A stretch of 64,000 bases of DNA from contig NZ_WIAO01000006.1 in assembly GCF_009451885.1 (NCBI RefSeq), positions 1 to 64,000 on the forward strand, in the 5' to 3' direction. The stretch's first letter is position 1. The number at the start of each line of letters is the position of its first letter. The notes under the pieces were generated by a model. The model was not told the origin of the DNA. It worked only from the letters and a program-made list of their open reading frames with translations, and made no database searches. Shown piece by piece: positions 25,598-34,083 of the stretch. Both the position numbers and the translations under genes were made by a program. The stretch comes from Glycomyces albidus. Its GTDB lineage: Bacteria > Actinomycetota > Actinomycetes > Mycobacteriales > Micromonosporaceae.

Positions 25598-25673
25598 GTG
25601 GTCGTAGTTCAGCTGGTAGAACGCTTGGTTGTGGTCCAGGAGGTCGCGGGTTCAAGTCCCGTCGATCACCCCA
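25598..25673 (+). tRNA. tRNA-His (anticodon GTG)
   Basis: Full cloverleaf: acceptor stem GTGGTCG/CGATCAC (one G-U pair), D arm with AGCTGGTAGA, anticodon arm CTTGG-TTGTGGT-CCAGG with anticodon GTG at 25,631-25,633, T arm GCGGGTTCAAGTCCCGT, and an encoded CCA. The base before the 5' end (25,597) is G and can pair with the discriminator C, as the G-1 of tRNA-His requires. Confidence 0.97.
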
Positions 25674-25677
25674 TCTG

Positions 25678-25712
25678 AAAGGCCCCGTGAACGGTCCGTT
25701 CGCGGGGCCTTT
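25678..25712 (+). terminator. Terminator after tRNA-His
   Basis: A 16-bp stem running from AAAGGCCCCGTGAACG to CGTTCGCGGGGCCTTT (one G-U pair) with a GTC loop, followed by further T. A classic rho-independent terminator five bases after the tRNA. Confidence 0.92.
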
Positions 25713-25774
25713 TCCATGCCTCGAACTCCGGCCGCTCCACGCGGTGCCGGAGCCCCCTCCGGGCGGCCGGCCCG

Positions 25775-26251
25775 CTAGTGCTGGTTCCGCTTGCGGCGCA
25801 TCCGCTCCTTACGCTTGCGCTCCTCCGCGGGGCGCATGATGGCGCGCTCGGCGCCCGTCAGCGCGATGCCGACGACGAGCAGCGGGACCATGACCCAGAT
25901 CGGCCAGAAGTAGACCGAGTTCTCCGTGAAGAGCTCGACGACCGCCCACACGCCCAGGTTGATGCCGATCGGGATCGAGAACCCGAACCACATCCACTTG
26001 ATCCAGTCGGGCGCGCCGAGCTTCTCCGGCTCCTGCGAGTCGAGGATGCGCTGGTACGCCGGCAGGTCCGCCAGGACCGCCTCGGCGTCGCCGACCGTCT
26101 GGGCCGCGAGGAGCACGTCGACGCGCTTCTCGTACTCGTCGAGGTCGATGTACCCCTGGTCGACGGCCGAGCGCAGGATCTCGGTCAGGGCACCGCGCTC
26201 GGGATTGCCGATCCGCATGCTGCGGTCGCCGAACCGTTCGAGGGAGGACAT
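25775..26251 (-). CDS. DUF1707 membrane protein with 2TM domain
   Basis: A 158-residue protein. Residues about 12-66 match the DUF1707 pattern (MRIGNPERGALTEILRSAVDQGYIDLDEYEKRV without the ends), a small domain common in actinobacterial membrane proteins. Two hydrophobic segments follow (FGFSIPIGINLGVWAVVELF and IWVMVPLLVVGIALTGAE), then a basic tail (EERKRKERMRRKRNQH). It lies 29 bp after a second DUF1707 gene and is likely co-transcribed with map. The function is unknown. Confidence 0.85.
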   Translation of the reverse strand: MSSLERFGDRSMRIGNPERGALTEILRSAVDQGYIDLDEYEKRVDVLLAAQTVGDAEAVLADLPAYQRILDSQEPEKLGAPDWIKWMWFGFSIPIGINLGVWAVVELFTENSVYFWPIWVMVPLLVVGIALTGAERAIMRPAEERKRKERMRRKRNQH

Positions 26252-26280
26252 TCGGGCTCCTTGGGGGCTGGGGGTCGGGG

Positions 26281-26823
26281 TCAGTGTCCGAGGTGGCCGC
26301 GGCCGTGACCGCCGCCGTGGCCGCGGTCGTCGCGGCCCGATCCGTCCTCGTCGTCGCCGCGGCCGTCGAAGCCGAGGTTCACCACTTGGACGATCGTGGC
26401 GATGCCGAGGCCGAGGATGGGCCAGATCGGCCAGAAGTACGTCGGCTCGCCGGTGCCGATCCAGGTCGCGAACCAGACGCCGGTGCAGATCAGGCCCACC
26501 GTGACGAGGCCGCGCAGCGCCGGCACGTCCTTCAGGCGAATGCCCCGGGGCTTGTCCGGCGCGGAGGAGGCGGCCCGGGCGGGCTCGGCGGGCGCATCGA
26601 CGGCCGAGGTCGAAGCAGTGGCGACCTCCCCGGCCTTCGGGCGGCCGCCGGGCAGGTCCTCGAAGACGATGTCGAGCTCGGCGTTGGTCTTGGCGCCGTA
26701 AACCGCCTTGGCGCGTTCGTCGAACTCGGCCAGGTCGATCCGGCCCTCGTCGAGGGCGGCCTGGAGCTGCTGGATCGCCAAGTCGCGGTCCGCGTTGGAG
26801 ATCCGGAGCCTATCGTCGGTCAC
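26281..26823 (-). CDS. DUF1707 membrane protein with His/Gly/Asp-rich tail
   Basis: A 180-residue protein beginning with DUF1707 (LRISNADRDLAIQQLQAALD, then LAEFDERAKAVYGAKTNAEL). An Ala-rich linker leads to two membrane helices (about residues 103-122 and 128-150). The last 30 residues are rich in Asp, Gly and His (GHGGGHGRGHLGH) and might bind metal. It begins 24 bp after the map stop, so it is probably in the adk-map transcript. It is paralogous to the neighbouring DUF1707 gene. Confidence 0.83.
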   Translation of the reverse strand: MTDDRLRISNADRDLAIQQLQAALDEGRIDLAEFDERAKAVYGAKTNAELDIVFEDLPGGRPKAGEVATASTSAVDAPAEPARAASSAPDKPRGIRLKDVPALRGLVTVGLICTGVWFATWIGTGEPTYFWPIWPILGLGIATIVQVVNLGFDGRGDDEDGSGRDDRGHGGGHGRGHLGH

Positions 26824-26847
26824 GATGCCAATTATGGCATCGCGGTC

Positions 26848-27684
26848 CTATTCGGCGCGAGCCGCGCTCGCGGCCAGTTCGCCCAGCTGTGCGACGCCGC
26901 CGTCGGGGGCCGTCAGCACCCACACGCCGTCCTCGCAGAGCGCGATGGTGTGCTCGGTGTGCGCCGCGACCGAGCCGTCGTCCGTGACGATGGTCCACCC
27001 GTCCTCGAGCTCGGCGGTGTCGGGCGAGCCGAGCGTGATCATCGGTTCGATCGCCAGGGCCATGCCGGGGCGGAGCTTCGGGCCCTCGCCCGGGCGGCCG
27101 TAGTTGAGGATGTGGGGGTCCTGGTGCATCTCGGTGCCGATGCCGTGCCCGCCGAAGCCGGTCACGATCCCGTAGTCGCCCGAGTGCTCCACGGCGTGCT
27201 CGATCGCGTGCGAGATCCCGCCGAGGCGCTTCGAGGTGGCGGCGGCCCGGATGCCGGCCCACATGGACGCCTCGCAGGCCTCCCGCAGGGCCCGCAGCTC
27301 GGGCGCGACCTCGCCGATCTCGATGGTGATCGCCGCGTCCCCGTGCCAGCCGTCGACGATGGCGCCGACGTCGACCGACAGGAGGTCCCCCGGCTCGAGG
27401 ACGGCGTCCTTCGCGGGGATCGCGTGGACGACCTGCTCGTTGACCGAGGAGCAGATCGACGCCGGGTAGGGCCCGAAGCCGATGTCGTAGCCCTTGAAGG
27501 AGGGGACCGCGCCGGCGCCGCGGATGACGTCCTCGGCGATCCGGTCGAGTTCCGCCGTCGAGACGCCCGGTCCGGCGGACTCGCGCATGGCCTGGTGGAC
27601 CTCGGCCACCACGAGGCCCGCGGCCCGCATCTTGCGGATCTGCTCCGGGGTCTTGTACTGGATCCGGTCGCGACGGCGGAACAC
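26848..27684 (-). CDS. map: Type I methionine aminopeptidase
   Basis: Removes the initiator methionine from nascent proteins. The 278-residue enzyme has the metal ligands in order: LLSVDVGAIVDGWHGDAA (two Asp), GFGGHGIGTEMHQDP (His), ALAIEPMITLG (Glu) and TEHTIAL (Glu region). Length is normal. It follows adk after five bases. In most bacteria map or adk leads to infA and rpmJ; here two DUF1707 genes follow instead. Confidence 0.96.
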   Translation of the reverse strand: MFRRRDRIQYKTPEQIRKMRAAGLVVAEVHQAMRESAGPGVSTAELDRIAEDVIRGAGAVPSFKGYDIGFGPYPASICSSVNEQVVHAIPAKDAVLEPGDLLSVDVGAIVDGWHGDAAITIEIGEVAPELRALREACEASMWAGIRAAATSKRLGGISHAIEHAVEHSGDYGIVTGFGGHGIGTEMHQDPHILNYGRPGEGPKLRPGMALAIEPMITLGSPDTAELEDGWTIVTDDGSVAAHTEHTIALCEDGVWVLTAPDGGVAQLGELAASAARAE

Positions 27685-27689
27685 GGACG

Positions 27690-28325
27690 CTACTCCGCGG
27701 CGCCGATGGCGGTCAGGGCGCGGGCCGTGACCTCGTCGACCTCGCCGATCGCGTCGATCTCGACGAGCTTGCCCTGGGCCTCGTAGTAGCCGACGAGCGG
27801 GGCGGTCTGCTCGGCGTACACCTTGAGGCGGTTCTTGATGGTCTCCGGGCGGTCGTCCGAGCGCTGGTAGAGGTCGTCGGAGTCCGGGTCGGCCGGCGGG
27901 TCGAACTCGAGGTGGTAGACCTTGCCGGTGGACTTGGAGACGCGGCGGCCCGACAGGCGGCGCACGACCTCGTCGTCGCTGGCCACGAGTTCGAGCGCCA
28001 GGTCGAGTTCGGCCCCGGCGGCCTTGAGGATGCCGTCGAGGACCTTCGCCTGCTCGGTGTTGCGGGGGTACCCGTCGAGGAGGAAGCCGTCGGCGGCGTC
28101 GTCCTGGGCGAGCCGGTCGGCCACCATCTCGTTGGTGACCTCGTCGGGGACGAGGTCCCCGGCGTCCATGTACTCCTTGGCCTTGAGGCCCAGCGGGGTG
28201 CCGCCGGAGACGTTGGCGCGGAAGATGTCGCCGGTGGAGATCTTGGGGATGCCGAGCCGCTCGGCGATGATCTCCGCCTGGGTGCCCTTGCCGGCCCCCG
28301 GCGGGCCTACGAGTACCAGTCGCAA
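27690..28325 (-). CDS. adk: Adenylate kinase
   Basis: A 211-residue nucleotide kinase (ATP + AMP to 2 ADP). The P-loop is [16 protein letters not shown] (residues 4-19), the AMP site shows [19 protein letters not shown], and [18 protein letters not shown] is the family signature. The LID domain lacks the four zinc cysteines, as in many actinobacteria. It lies 105 bp after secY; the secY-adk-map order is standard. Confidence 0.97.
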   Translation of the reverse strand: MRLVLVGPPGAGKGTQAEIIAERLGIPKISTGDIFRANVSGGTPLGLKAKEYMDAGDLVPDEVTNEMVADRLAQDDAADGFLLDGYPRNTEQAKVLDGILKAAGAELDLALELVASDDEVVRRLSGRRVSKSTGKVYHLEFDPPADPDSDDLYQRSDDRPETIKNRLKVYAEQTAPLVGYYEAQGKLVEIDAIGEVDEVTARALTAIGAAE

Positions 28326-28430
28326 AGAATTTCCTCCCGTGTCGTGCCGATCCTCGGCTCGTGGACGTTCGCCGAGCGTGCCGATAGCGCGGCCTGGCGG
28401 CCGCGCTGTGGCACCGAGGTCAAGCCTGCG

Positions 28431-29768
28431 TCAGCGCAGGAAGCCCTCGTAGTGGCGCTGCATCAGCTGGGACTCGATCTGCTTGACCGACTCCAGGCCG
28501 ACGCCCACCATGATCAGCACCGACGTGCCGCCGAACGCGAACGTTGCGAACAGCTGCTGGTTACCGAACGCGATGATGGCCAGATTGGGAAGGATAGCGA
28601 TAGCGGCCAGATACAGCGAGCCCGGGAAGGTCAGGCGTGACAGGACTCGCTGCAAGTAGGTCGCGGTGGGCTTCCCGGGGCGCACGCCCGGGATGAAGCC
28701 GCCGGCCTTCTTCATGTTCTCCGCGACGTCGTCGACCTTGAAGGTGATCGACACGTAGAAGTAGGTGAAGAAGATGATCAGGAACGCGTACAGCGTGATG
28801 TAGACCCACGAGCCCTGGTTGAGCAGGTACCGGTCGATGAACTGGACCCACTGGGCGTCGCTGTTCTGGTTGAGCTGGCGGAACAGCGTCGGGATGTACA
28901 GCAGCGACGAGCCGAAGATGACCGGGACGACGCCGGCCTGGTTGACCTTGAGCGGGATGTACGTGGAGGTGCCGCCGTACATCCGGCGGCCGACCATCTT
29001 CTTCGCGTACTGCACCGGGATGCGCCGCTGCGACTGCTCGATGAAGATGACCGCGACCATGATCGCGATGCACAGGCCCACGATGACGGCGAACATGAAC
29101 CAGCCCTCGGACTCCTGGAGGGACCAGAACTGGCCGGGCATCTGGGCGGCGATCGACGCGAAGATCAGCAGGCTCATGCCGTTGCCGACGCCCCGCTCGG
29201 TGATCTGCTCGCCGAACCACATGATCATCGCGGAGCCGGCGACCATGACCGCGACGACGGTGACGACGGACATCCAGTAGGGGATGTTCGCTTCGGTGGT
29301 CGACAGGTCGGGCAGGATCGGGCTCGGGCACTCGGTCTGGAAGAGGATCCCCGACCGGGCCAGGGCGATGTAGCCGGAGGCCTGGAGCAGGGCGAGGCCG
29401 AGCGTCAGGTACCGGGTGTACTGGGTGATCTTGACCTGGCCGGGCTGGCCCTCCTTGCGGAGCTGCTCGAGCCTGGGGATCACCACGGTCAGCAGCTGCA
29501 TGATGATCGACGCGGTGATGTACGGCATGACGCCGAGCGCGAAGACCGAGAGCTGGAGGAGCGCTCCACCGGTGAACAGGTTCAGGAGGCCGAAGACGCC
29601 CGCTTCATCGGTGGGCTGCATGTTCAGGCAGGACTGCACCGCGGCGTAGTCGATGCCGGGGCTCGGCATCTGCGCACCCAGGCGATACAGACCGATGATC
29701 ATCAGGGTGAACAGGATCTTCTTGCGCAGATCCGGGGTCCGAAACGCGCTGATGAAGGCGGAGAGCAA
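28431..29768 (-). CDS. secY: Preprotein translocase subunit SecY
   Basis: The 445-residue pore subunit of the Sec translocase, with ten membrane helices. Visible signatures are the N-terminal LSAFISAFRTPDLRKKILFT, the plug-region LQLSVFALGVMPYITASIIMQLL and a late cytoplasmic loop RPGKPTATYLQRVLSRLT. The start appears to be TTG at 29,768 (LLSAF) with AGGAGG seven bases upstream. It is separated from rplO by a terminator and a structured leader, so it is not simply read through from the ribosomal genes. Confidence 0.96.
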   Translation of the reverse strand: MLSAFISAFRTPDLRKKILFTLMIIGLYRLGAQMPSPGIDYAAVQSCLNMQPTDEAGVFGLLNLFTGGALLQLSVFALGVMPYITASIIMQLLTVVIPRLEQLRKEGQPGQVKITQYTRYLTLGLALLQASGYIALARSGILFQTECPSPILPDLSTTEANIPYWMSVVTVVAVMVAGSAMIMWFGEQITERGVGNGMSLLIFASIAAQMPGQFWSLQESEGWFMFAVIVGLCIAIMVAVIFIEQSQRRIPVQYAKKMVGRRMYGGTSTYIPLKVNQAGVVPVIFGSSLLYIPTLFRQLNQNSDAQWVQFIDRYLLNQGSWVYITLYAFLIIFFTYFYVSITFKVDDVAENMKKAGGFIPGVRPGKPTATYLQRVLSRLTFPGSLYLAAIAILPNLAIIAFGNQQLFATFAFGGTSVLIMVGVGLESVKQIESQLMQRHYEGFLR

Positions 29769-29808
29769 TGCGGTTCCTCCTGAACAAGACCCCCTGGCGG
29801 GGCCCGGA

Positions 29809-29876
29809 GACGTTGCGGGGCAACGTCCTAGTTACCAGTGGGCGTGTGAAGTTCGTAGCGAGGGGATCACACGCCC
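29809..29876 (-). promoter_or_regulatory. Structured 5' leader of secY
   Basis: Two perfect hairpins stand in the untranslated leader: GACGTTGC/GCAACGTC with a GGG loop (29,809-29,827) and GGGCGTGTGA/TCACACGCCC with a 17-base loop (29,840-29,876). Together with the rplO terminator they fill the 250-bp rplO-secY gap. A regulatory role is inference. Confidence 0.4.
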
Positions 29877-29952
29877 GAGGAAGACGGTGGACCTCGCCAA
29901 GGGAGCCTAGCAGGCGCATTCGGACGCAGAGTATTCGGCACTCAGCATGACG

Positions 29953-29982
29953 AAACGGGCCGGAGTTCCCTCCGGCCCGTTT
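29953..29982 (-). terminator. Terminator after rplO
   Basis: A 13-bp stem (AAACGGGCCGGAG / CTCCGGCCCGTTT) with a four-base loop, 36 bp past the rplO stop. It would end the rpsE-rpmD-rplO transcript before secY. Confidence 0.85.
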
Positions 29983-30018
29983 GCGCTGTTCAGGTGTTCG
30001 CCCGGTGCGCGGGTCCGC

Positions 30019-30492
30019 CTATTCGGCGAGCGCCTCACCGGTCTTCTTGTCCACCACGGTGGTCGTGCCGCCGGCGGCGGCGACCTTGGTGGTGGCGGAA
30101 GCCGAGAAGGCGTGCGCCTTCAGGTCGAACTTGACGCCGTCGACCTCGCCGGAGCCGAGGACCTTGATGAGCTCCTTCTTGTTGAGGACGCCCGCCTCGA
30201 TCAGCTGCTCGGGGCCGACCTCGCCGCCGTCGGGGAAGAGCTCCACGAGACGGTCGAGGTTGACGACCTGGTAGACGAGCTTGTTGTGCGGCTTGAAGCC
30301 CTTGAGCTTCGGCAGACGGATCTGGAGCGGCTGCTGGCCGCCCTCGAATCCGGCCGGCACGGTCTTGCGGGCCTTGGTGCCCTTGGTGCCGCGGCCGGCG
30401 GTCTTGCCCTTGGAGCCCTCACCGCGACCGACGCGGGTCTTGGCCTTCTTGGCGCCGGGGGCCGGCTGCAGGTCATGAATGCGGATAGCCAT
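30019..30492 (-). CDS. rplO: 50S ribosomal protein L15
   Basis: A 157-residue large-subunit protein. The N-terminal Gly/Lys/Arg-rich extension ([20 protein letters not shown], then [12 protein letters not shown]) and the core [19 protein letters not shown] identify L15. Length is slightly above E. coli L15 because of an Ala/Thr-rich C-terminus ([14 protein letters not shown]). It follows rpmD after two bases. Confidence 0.97.
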   Translation of the reverse strand: MAIRIHDLQPAPGAKKAKTRVGRGEGSKGKTAGRGTKGTKARKTVPAGFEGGQQPLQIRLPKLKGFKPHNKLVYQVVNLDRLVELFPDGGEVGPEQLIEAGVLNKKELIKVLGSGEVDGVKFDLKAHAFSASATTKVAAAGGTTTVVDKKTGEALAE

Positions 30493-30494
30493 GA

Positions 30495-30677
30495 CTACTC
30501 GACCTCCTCGACGTCGACCAGGTGACGGACGCGGTGGACCATGCCGCGGAATTCCGGGCGGTCCTCCTTGTAGACGGTCTGGCCGATCTTGCGAAGGCCG
30601 AGCGTCTCGATGGTCGCCCGGGTCTTCGGCTTCTCGCCGATGACCGACTTGTGCTGGGTGATCTTCAAACGTGCCAT
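30495..30677 (-). CDS. rpmD: 50S ribosomal protein L30
   Basis: A 60-residue protein with the L30 core: [20 protein letters not shown], then [15 protein letters not shown] and [15 protein letters not shown]. Normal length. It sits between rpsE (10-bp gap) and rplO in the conserved order. Confidence 0.97.
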   Translation of the reverse strand: MARLKITQHKSVIGEKPKTRATIETLGLRKIGQTVYKEDRPEFRGMVHRVRHLVDVEEVE

Positions 30678-30687
30678 GTCAGATCCC

Positions 30688-31329
30688 CTAAGCCTGCGCA
30701 GCCTGGGCGGCTTCGGCGCGGGCGCGCAGCAGGCCCTGAGGAGCGATGTCCTCGAGGGGCATGCCGCGGCGGGCCGCGACGGCCTCCGGGGCTTCGAGCT
30801 GCTTGAGCGCCTTGACCGTCGCGTGGACGATGTTGATGGCGTTCGAGGAGCCGAGGGACTTGGACAGGACGTCGTGGACGCCGGCGCACTCGAGCACGGC
30901 GCGCACGGGGCCGCCCGCGATGACGCCGGTACCGGCGGAGGCGGGCTTCAGGAGCACCTTGCCGGCCGCGTCCTCACCGAACGTCTCGTGCGGGATGGTG
31001 CCGCCGATGCGCGGGACCTCGAAGAAGTTCTTCTTGGCCTCTTCGACGCCCTTGGCGATCGCCGCGGGGACTTCCTTGGCCTTGCCGTAGCCGACGCCCA
31101 CGTTGCCCGCGCCGTCGCCGACCACCACGAGGGCGGTGAAGGCGAAGCGCCGGCCGCCCTTGACGACCTTGGCGACGCGGTTGATGGTGACGACGCGCTC
31201 GATGTGCGGGGACTTCTCGGCGCGGTCGCGACCGCGACCGCCCTCGCGTCCACCGCGGCCGCCGCGACCGCCGCGGCGGTCGCCGCCGCCGTCCCGGCCG
31301 CCACCGGCGGCTTGCTGTTGATCAGCCAC
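30688..31329 (-). CDS. rpsE: 30S ribosomal protein S5 with RGG-rich N-terminus
   Basis: A 213-residue small-subunit protein important for decoding accuracy. The first 45 residues are extra and full of Gly/Arg ([19 protein letters not shown]). The dsRBD-like core follows ([52 protein letters not shown]). The start is GTG 31,329 with GAAAGGA upstream. In nearly all bacteria rplR lies just upstream of rpsE; here rplR is 22.5 kb away, so rpsE must rely on a local promoter. Confidence 0.96.
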   Translation of the reverse strand: MADQQQAAGGGRDGGGDRRGGRGGRGGREGGRGRDRAEKSPHIERVVTINRVAKVVKGGRRFAFTALVVVGDGAGNVGVGYGKAKEVPAAIAKGVEEAKKNFFEVPRIGGTIPHETFGEDAAGKVLLKPASAGTGVIAGGPVRAVLECAGVHDVLSKSLGSSNAINIVHATVKALKQLEAPEAVAARRGMPLEDIAPQGLLRARAEAAQAAQA

Positions 31330-31465
31330 GAGACTGATTCCTTTCGTTCGCTCAACGCCGGCCCTGGACCGGGCCGACTCGCATGCTGCGCCCTTTGCGG
31401 GCCTTCGGCCCGGGGCGTCCGGCCTCGAGAGCCGGGAGACGCTGCGCCGAAGCGCAACCTCTCGA

Positions 31466-31471
31466 TTATGC
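31466..31471 (-). promoter_or_regulatory. Candidate -10 element of the rpsE operon
   Basis: On the minus strand CATAAT (five of six to consensus) stands about 137 bp before the rpsE start, in the gap behind the GH43 terminator. The -35 is weak (TTCGCG at an 18-bp spacing). Confidence 0.35.
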
Positions 31472-31528
31472 CTGGTCAGGGGTTGTACCGCGAACGGCGG
31501 GGTCGTGCTGAGGCCGGGAACACACGCA

Positions 31529-31564
31529 GGACCGCCGCCCGCGGCCGAGCGCGGGCGGCGGTCC
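31529..31564 (-). terminator. Terminator after the GH43 gene
   Basis: A 14-bp perfect stem (GGACCGCCGCCCGC / GCGGGCGGCGGTCC) with an eight-base loop, 35 bp past the GH43 stop. It insulates rpsE from GH43 transcription. Confidence 0.8.
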
Positions 31565-31598
31565 GGAGCGGTGCTCCTGGGGGTGCGGGCGGCGCCGG

Positions 31599-33062
31599 TC
31601 AGAGGCCGGTGACGTCCCACTGCTGGTTGGCGGCGCCGGTGCAGGTGTTCTGCACGATGGCGGCGCTGTTGGCGGTCGAGGAGCCGGCGACCTCGAGGCA
31701 GAGGCCGGAGTGCTGGGCGACGATGAGGTGGTTACCGTTCGCCGCCGCCCTGAGGGCGAAGCGCTGGTTGCCGCCGGCCCAGCAGCCCCACTGGCCGACG
31801 GCGGCGCCGGGGGCGGTGGACTGGTCGAGGACGTCCCAGCACTTGCCGGTGGCGGTGTTCGCGATGGCGCCGACCTTGGAGCCGGGGTAGACCGGGTCGA
31901 AGGTGAACGCCTGCGGGGCGCCGTTCCAGCAGCCGTACTGGATGAGCAGGGTCCCGTCGGTGCCCGAGCCGCCCGGGACGTCGATGCACCTGCCGGAGTT
32001 CGCGTTGACGAACTTCGTGGCGTAGGGGCTGCCGTCCTCGGTGCCGACGACGCCTTGGACGGTGCCGGCGGCGGCGTCGATGTTGAGGGTCGAGTACCAG
32101 GTCAGCGACATGCTGGTGTTGCTGGGGAAGGCGATGGGGAGCCAGACGTACTCGCTGTCCATGGGCTTGCCGCCCCACTGGGGCCCCCAGCGGTCGCCCA
32201 TGTAGAGGTAGCTGGTGCCGGCGGTGCCGGTGACGGTGGTGACGAAGGTCGGCTGGGAGCCGAAGGTGGTGGCGTTGCCGGCGTTGGACCAGCCCGACCA
32301 GGCGCCCTCGGGGAAGTTCGTCGTGGTGGCGTACTGGGTCTGGTTGGCGTTCCAGCCGGTGGCGCCGGAGGTGACGAGGAAGTAGACGCCGTTGCGCTGG
32401 AACACGGCCGGGGCCTCGCGGTGGTAGCCGTCGAAGACGTGGACGAGTTCCTCGATGCCGAGGTAGTCGTCGGTGAGGCGGTAGACGTTGAGGTCGTAGT
32501 TGACGTCGGCGGCGGAGATGAGGTAGGCCTCGCCGTCGGTGTCGACGAAGAGGGTCATGTCGCGGGAGTCGTAGCCGAGGGGGCGGAACGAGCCCCGGTA
32601 GTCGTAGTCGCCGGCGACGGTGTCGGAGACCGCCACGGCCACTTCGGCGTCGCCGTAGTCGACGCCGTTCTCCTTGTGGGCCCAGAGGACGTACTTGCCG
32701 GTGCGGGCGTTGTAGATGACCTTGGGCCGCTCGATGTTCGCGGGCGAGAGCTCGGGGTCGGACTCGGCGCTGAGGATGTCGTTCCTGAACGTCCAGTTCA
32801 CGAGGTCGGTCGAGGAGTACATGCTGACCTGGTCGAAGAGGTAGCCGTCGCGCTGCTCGCCGACGAGGTAGTAGGTGCCGCCGACCTTGAGCATGCCGCC
32901 GCCGTGGGCGTGCATGAGGTTGCCGGAGGTGTCGGTGATGGTCTGGCCGTTGTCGAACGCCACGGGCGCCGCCGCCGCGGGGGCCGGGGCGGCGAGGCCG
33001 AGTGCCGCGGTGGCGAGGGCCGTGGCGGCGGCGAGGGCGCCCAGCCGCTTCTTTGCTGACAT
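31599..33062 (-). CDS. Secreted glycoside hydrolase family 43 enzyme with ricin-type lectin domain
   Basis: A 487-residue secreted enzyme. The signal peptide is [20 protein letters not shown], ending near APAAAAAP. Residues about 40-340 form a GH43-like five-bladed propeller ([19 protein letters not shown] at the active-site entrance, [36 protein letters not shown]). The C-terminal 130 residues are a ricin B beta-trefoil/CBM13 with three lobes marked by [18 protein letters not shown] and GLCLEVAGS and their QXF/QXW ends. The HGGG entrance resembles the exo-beta-1,3-galactanase group, but the substrate is not certain. The start ATG has GGAG eleven bases upstream. Confidence 0.88.
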   Translation of the reverse strand: MSAKKRLGALAAATALATAALGLAAPAPAAAAPVAFDNGQTITDTSGNLMHAHGGGMLKVGGTYYLVGEQRDGYLFDQVSMYSSTDLVNWTFRNDILSAESDPELSPANIERPKVIYNARTGKYVLWAHKENGVDYGDAEVAVAVSDTVAGDYDYRGSFRPLGYDSRDMTLFVDTDGEAYLISAADVNYDLNVYRLTDDYLGIEELVHVFDGYHREAPAVFQRNGVYFLVTSGATGWNANQTQYATTTNFPEGAWSGWSNAGNATTFGSQPTFVTTVTGTAGTSYLYMGDRWGPQWGGKPMDSEYVWLPIAFPSNTSMSLTWYSTLNIDAAAGTVQGVVGTEDGSPYATKFVNANSGRCIDVPGGSGTDGTLLIQYGCWNGAPQAFTFDPVYPGSKVGAIANTATGKCWDVLDQSTAPGAAVGQWGCWAGGNQRFALRAAANGNHLIVAQHSGLCLEVAGSSTANSAAIVQNTCTGAANQQWDVTGL

Positions 33063-33582
33063 CGTCGTCTCCTTCACGAGCGCTCCAAGGGGAGGCTGAT
33101 CGAATGATTTCGATATTTGCACAGATTCGGCCGCTTGTAAAGACCCTTCGTATAACCGGTATAAGAACAAGGAATTTCATATTTCAACGGCGGCCGATAA
33201 AGTTACTCCAACGTCGTCCCCCGTTCGAGTGGCTCTTTCTGTCGGCTACTCGACTGGCGCCGAATCAATCGTCACCGCGACTTGTCCGATTCAATCTGAT
33301 ACGCGCGGCATGCGCGGCGTTCCGTATAGCGCAAAAAGGACATCTGCGCGGGCGCGGTGACCGAACGTAACAGAGACGTAAGCAGACAGGGCCCCACCAC
33401 CTGCCGGTTCTCCGCTAGCGTGGTCGATGCAACCCGTTCAGTGACCGCACGACCCGAGCGCGACGCCGCACCCGGATCCCCTTTCCCAGCATTCCGGTAA
33501 CCCGCAATTCCGCACGCACCGACGCAATCCATTGAGGATGAGTCCATGCGTTTATCCGCTGTGCCCGATGGAGGTCTCACCA
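33063..33582. other. 520-bp divergent intergenic region (GH43 / GtrA operon)
   Basis: Clearly more AT-rich than its surroundings. It contains the GH43 promoter and palindrome (33,099-33,141) and a TATAACCGGTATAAG stretch near 33,150. Short open frames here have no supporting motifs. Confidence 0.5.
33099..33141 (-). promoter_or_regulatory. Candidate GH43 promoter with palindromic operator
   Basis: On the minus strand TTTACA (33,141-33,136) and AAATAT (33,118-33,113) are spaced 17 bp. ATCGAA-N4-TTCGAT (33,099-33,114) overlaps the -10 end and the expected start site, the position of a repressor operator. The regulator is not known. Confidence 0.4.
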
Positions 33583-34083
33583 ATGCGTCGGAACCGGCCG
33601 CCGACAATGCGGCTCGCCCGATTCTCAATCGTCGGCGCCGCCTGTTTCGCGATACAGGCGGGGATCCTCCTCGCCCTCCGCGAGGCCGGCGTGCCGGACA
33701 CGGCCGCGAACGCGGCCGGGTTCCTCGCCTCCGCGCAGGTCAACTTCCTGCTGAGCTCCGCCTTCACCTGGGCCGACCGCCGCCTCCCCGCGCCAGGAGC
33801 GCGACCCGTCGCAGCGCGCTGGGCCGCGTTCCAGGTCACCGTCGCAGCCGGCCTGGCGTGCAACACCGCCGTGTTCGCGCTCGCCTCGCGCCTCGCGCCG
33901 CCCGTCGCGGCCGCGGCCGTCGCGGTGTGCGCCGGGGCCCTCCTCACCTACCTCGCCGGCGACCGCCTCGTCTTCCGCCGCCGCAAGGCGGAACCGACCG
34001 ACCACTCTGGAGATTCCCTTGACGATCATCACCGCCCGGCCGCAGCCGTCCCCCGTCCGAACGGCGGCACCGCCGCCGACTGA
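33583..34083 (+). CDS. GtrA-family membrane protein (polyprenyl-phosphate sugar flippase)
   Basis: A 166-residue protein with four membrane helices and the GtrA pattern: RLARFSIVGAACFAIQAGIL (helix 1), AANAAGFLASAQVNFLLSSAFTW (helix 2 with the conserved Asn and Phe), VTVAAGLACNTAVFALA and VCAGALLTYLAGDRLVF. GtrA proteins flip undecaprenyl-phosphate-linked monosaccharides across the membrane. ATG 33,583 is chosen because GGAGGT lies seven bases upstream. The 3' end overlaps the next gene by 65 bp if that one starts at TTG 34,019. Confidence 0.87.
   Translation: MRRNRPPTMRLARFSIVGAACFAIQAGILLALREAGVPDTAANAAGFLASAQVNFLLSSAFTWADRRLPAPGARPVAARWAAFQVTVAAGLACNTAVFALASRLAPPVAAAAVAVCAGALLTYLAGDRLVFRRRKAEPTDHSGDSLDDHHRPAAAVPRPNGGTAAD

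Noticed and set aside
33150-33168. TATAACCGGTATAAG as a perfect palindromic operator
   Set aside because: Only the central ACCGGT is symmetric; the flanking bases are direct, not inverted, repeats.
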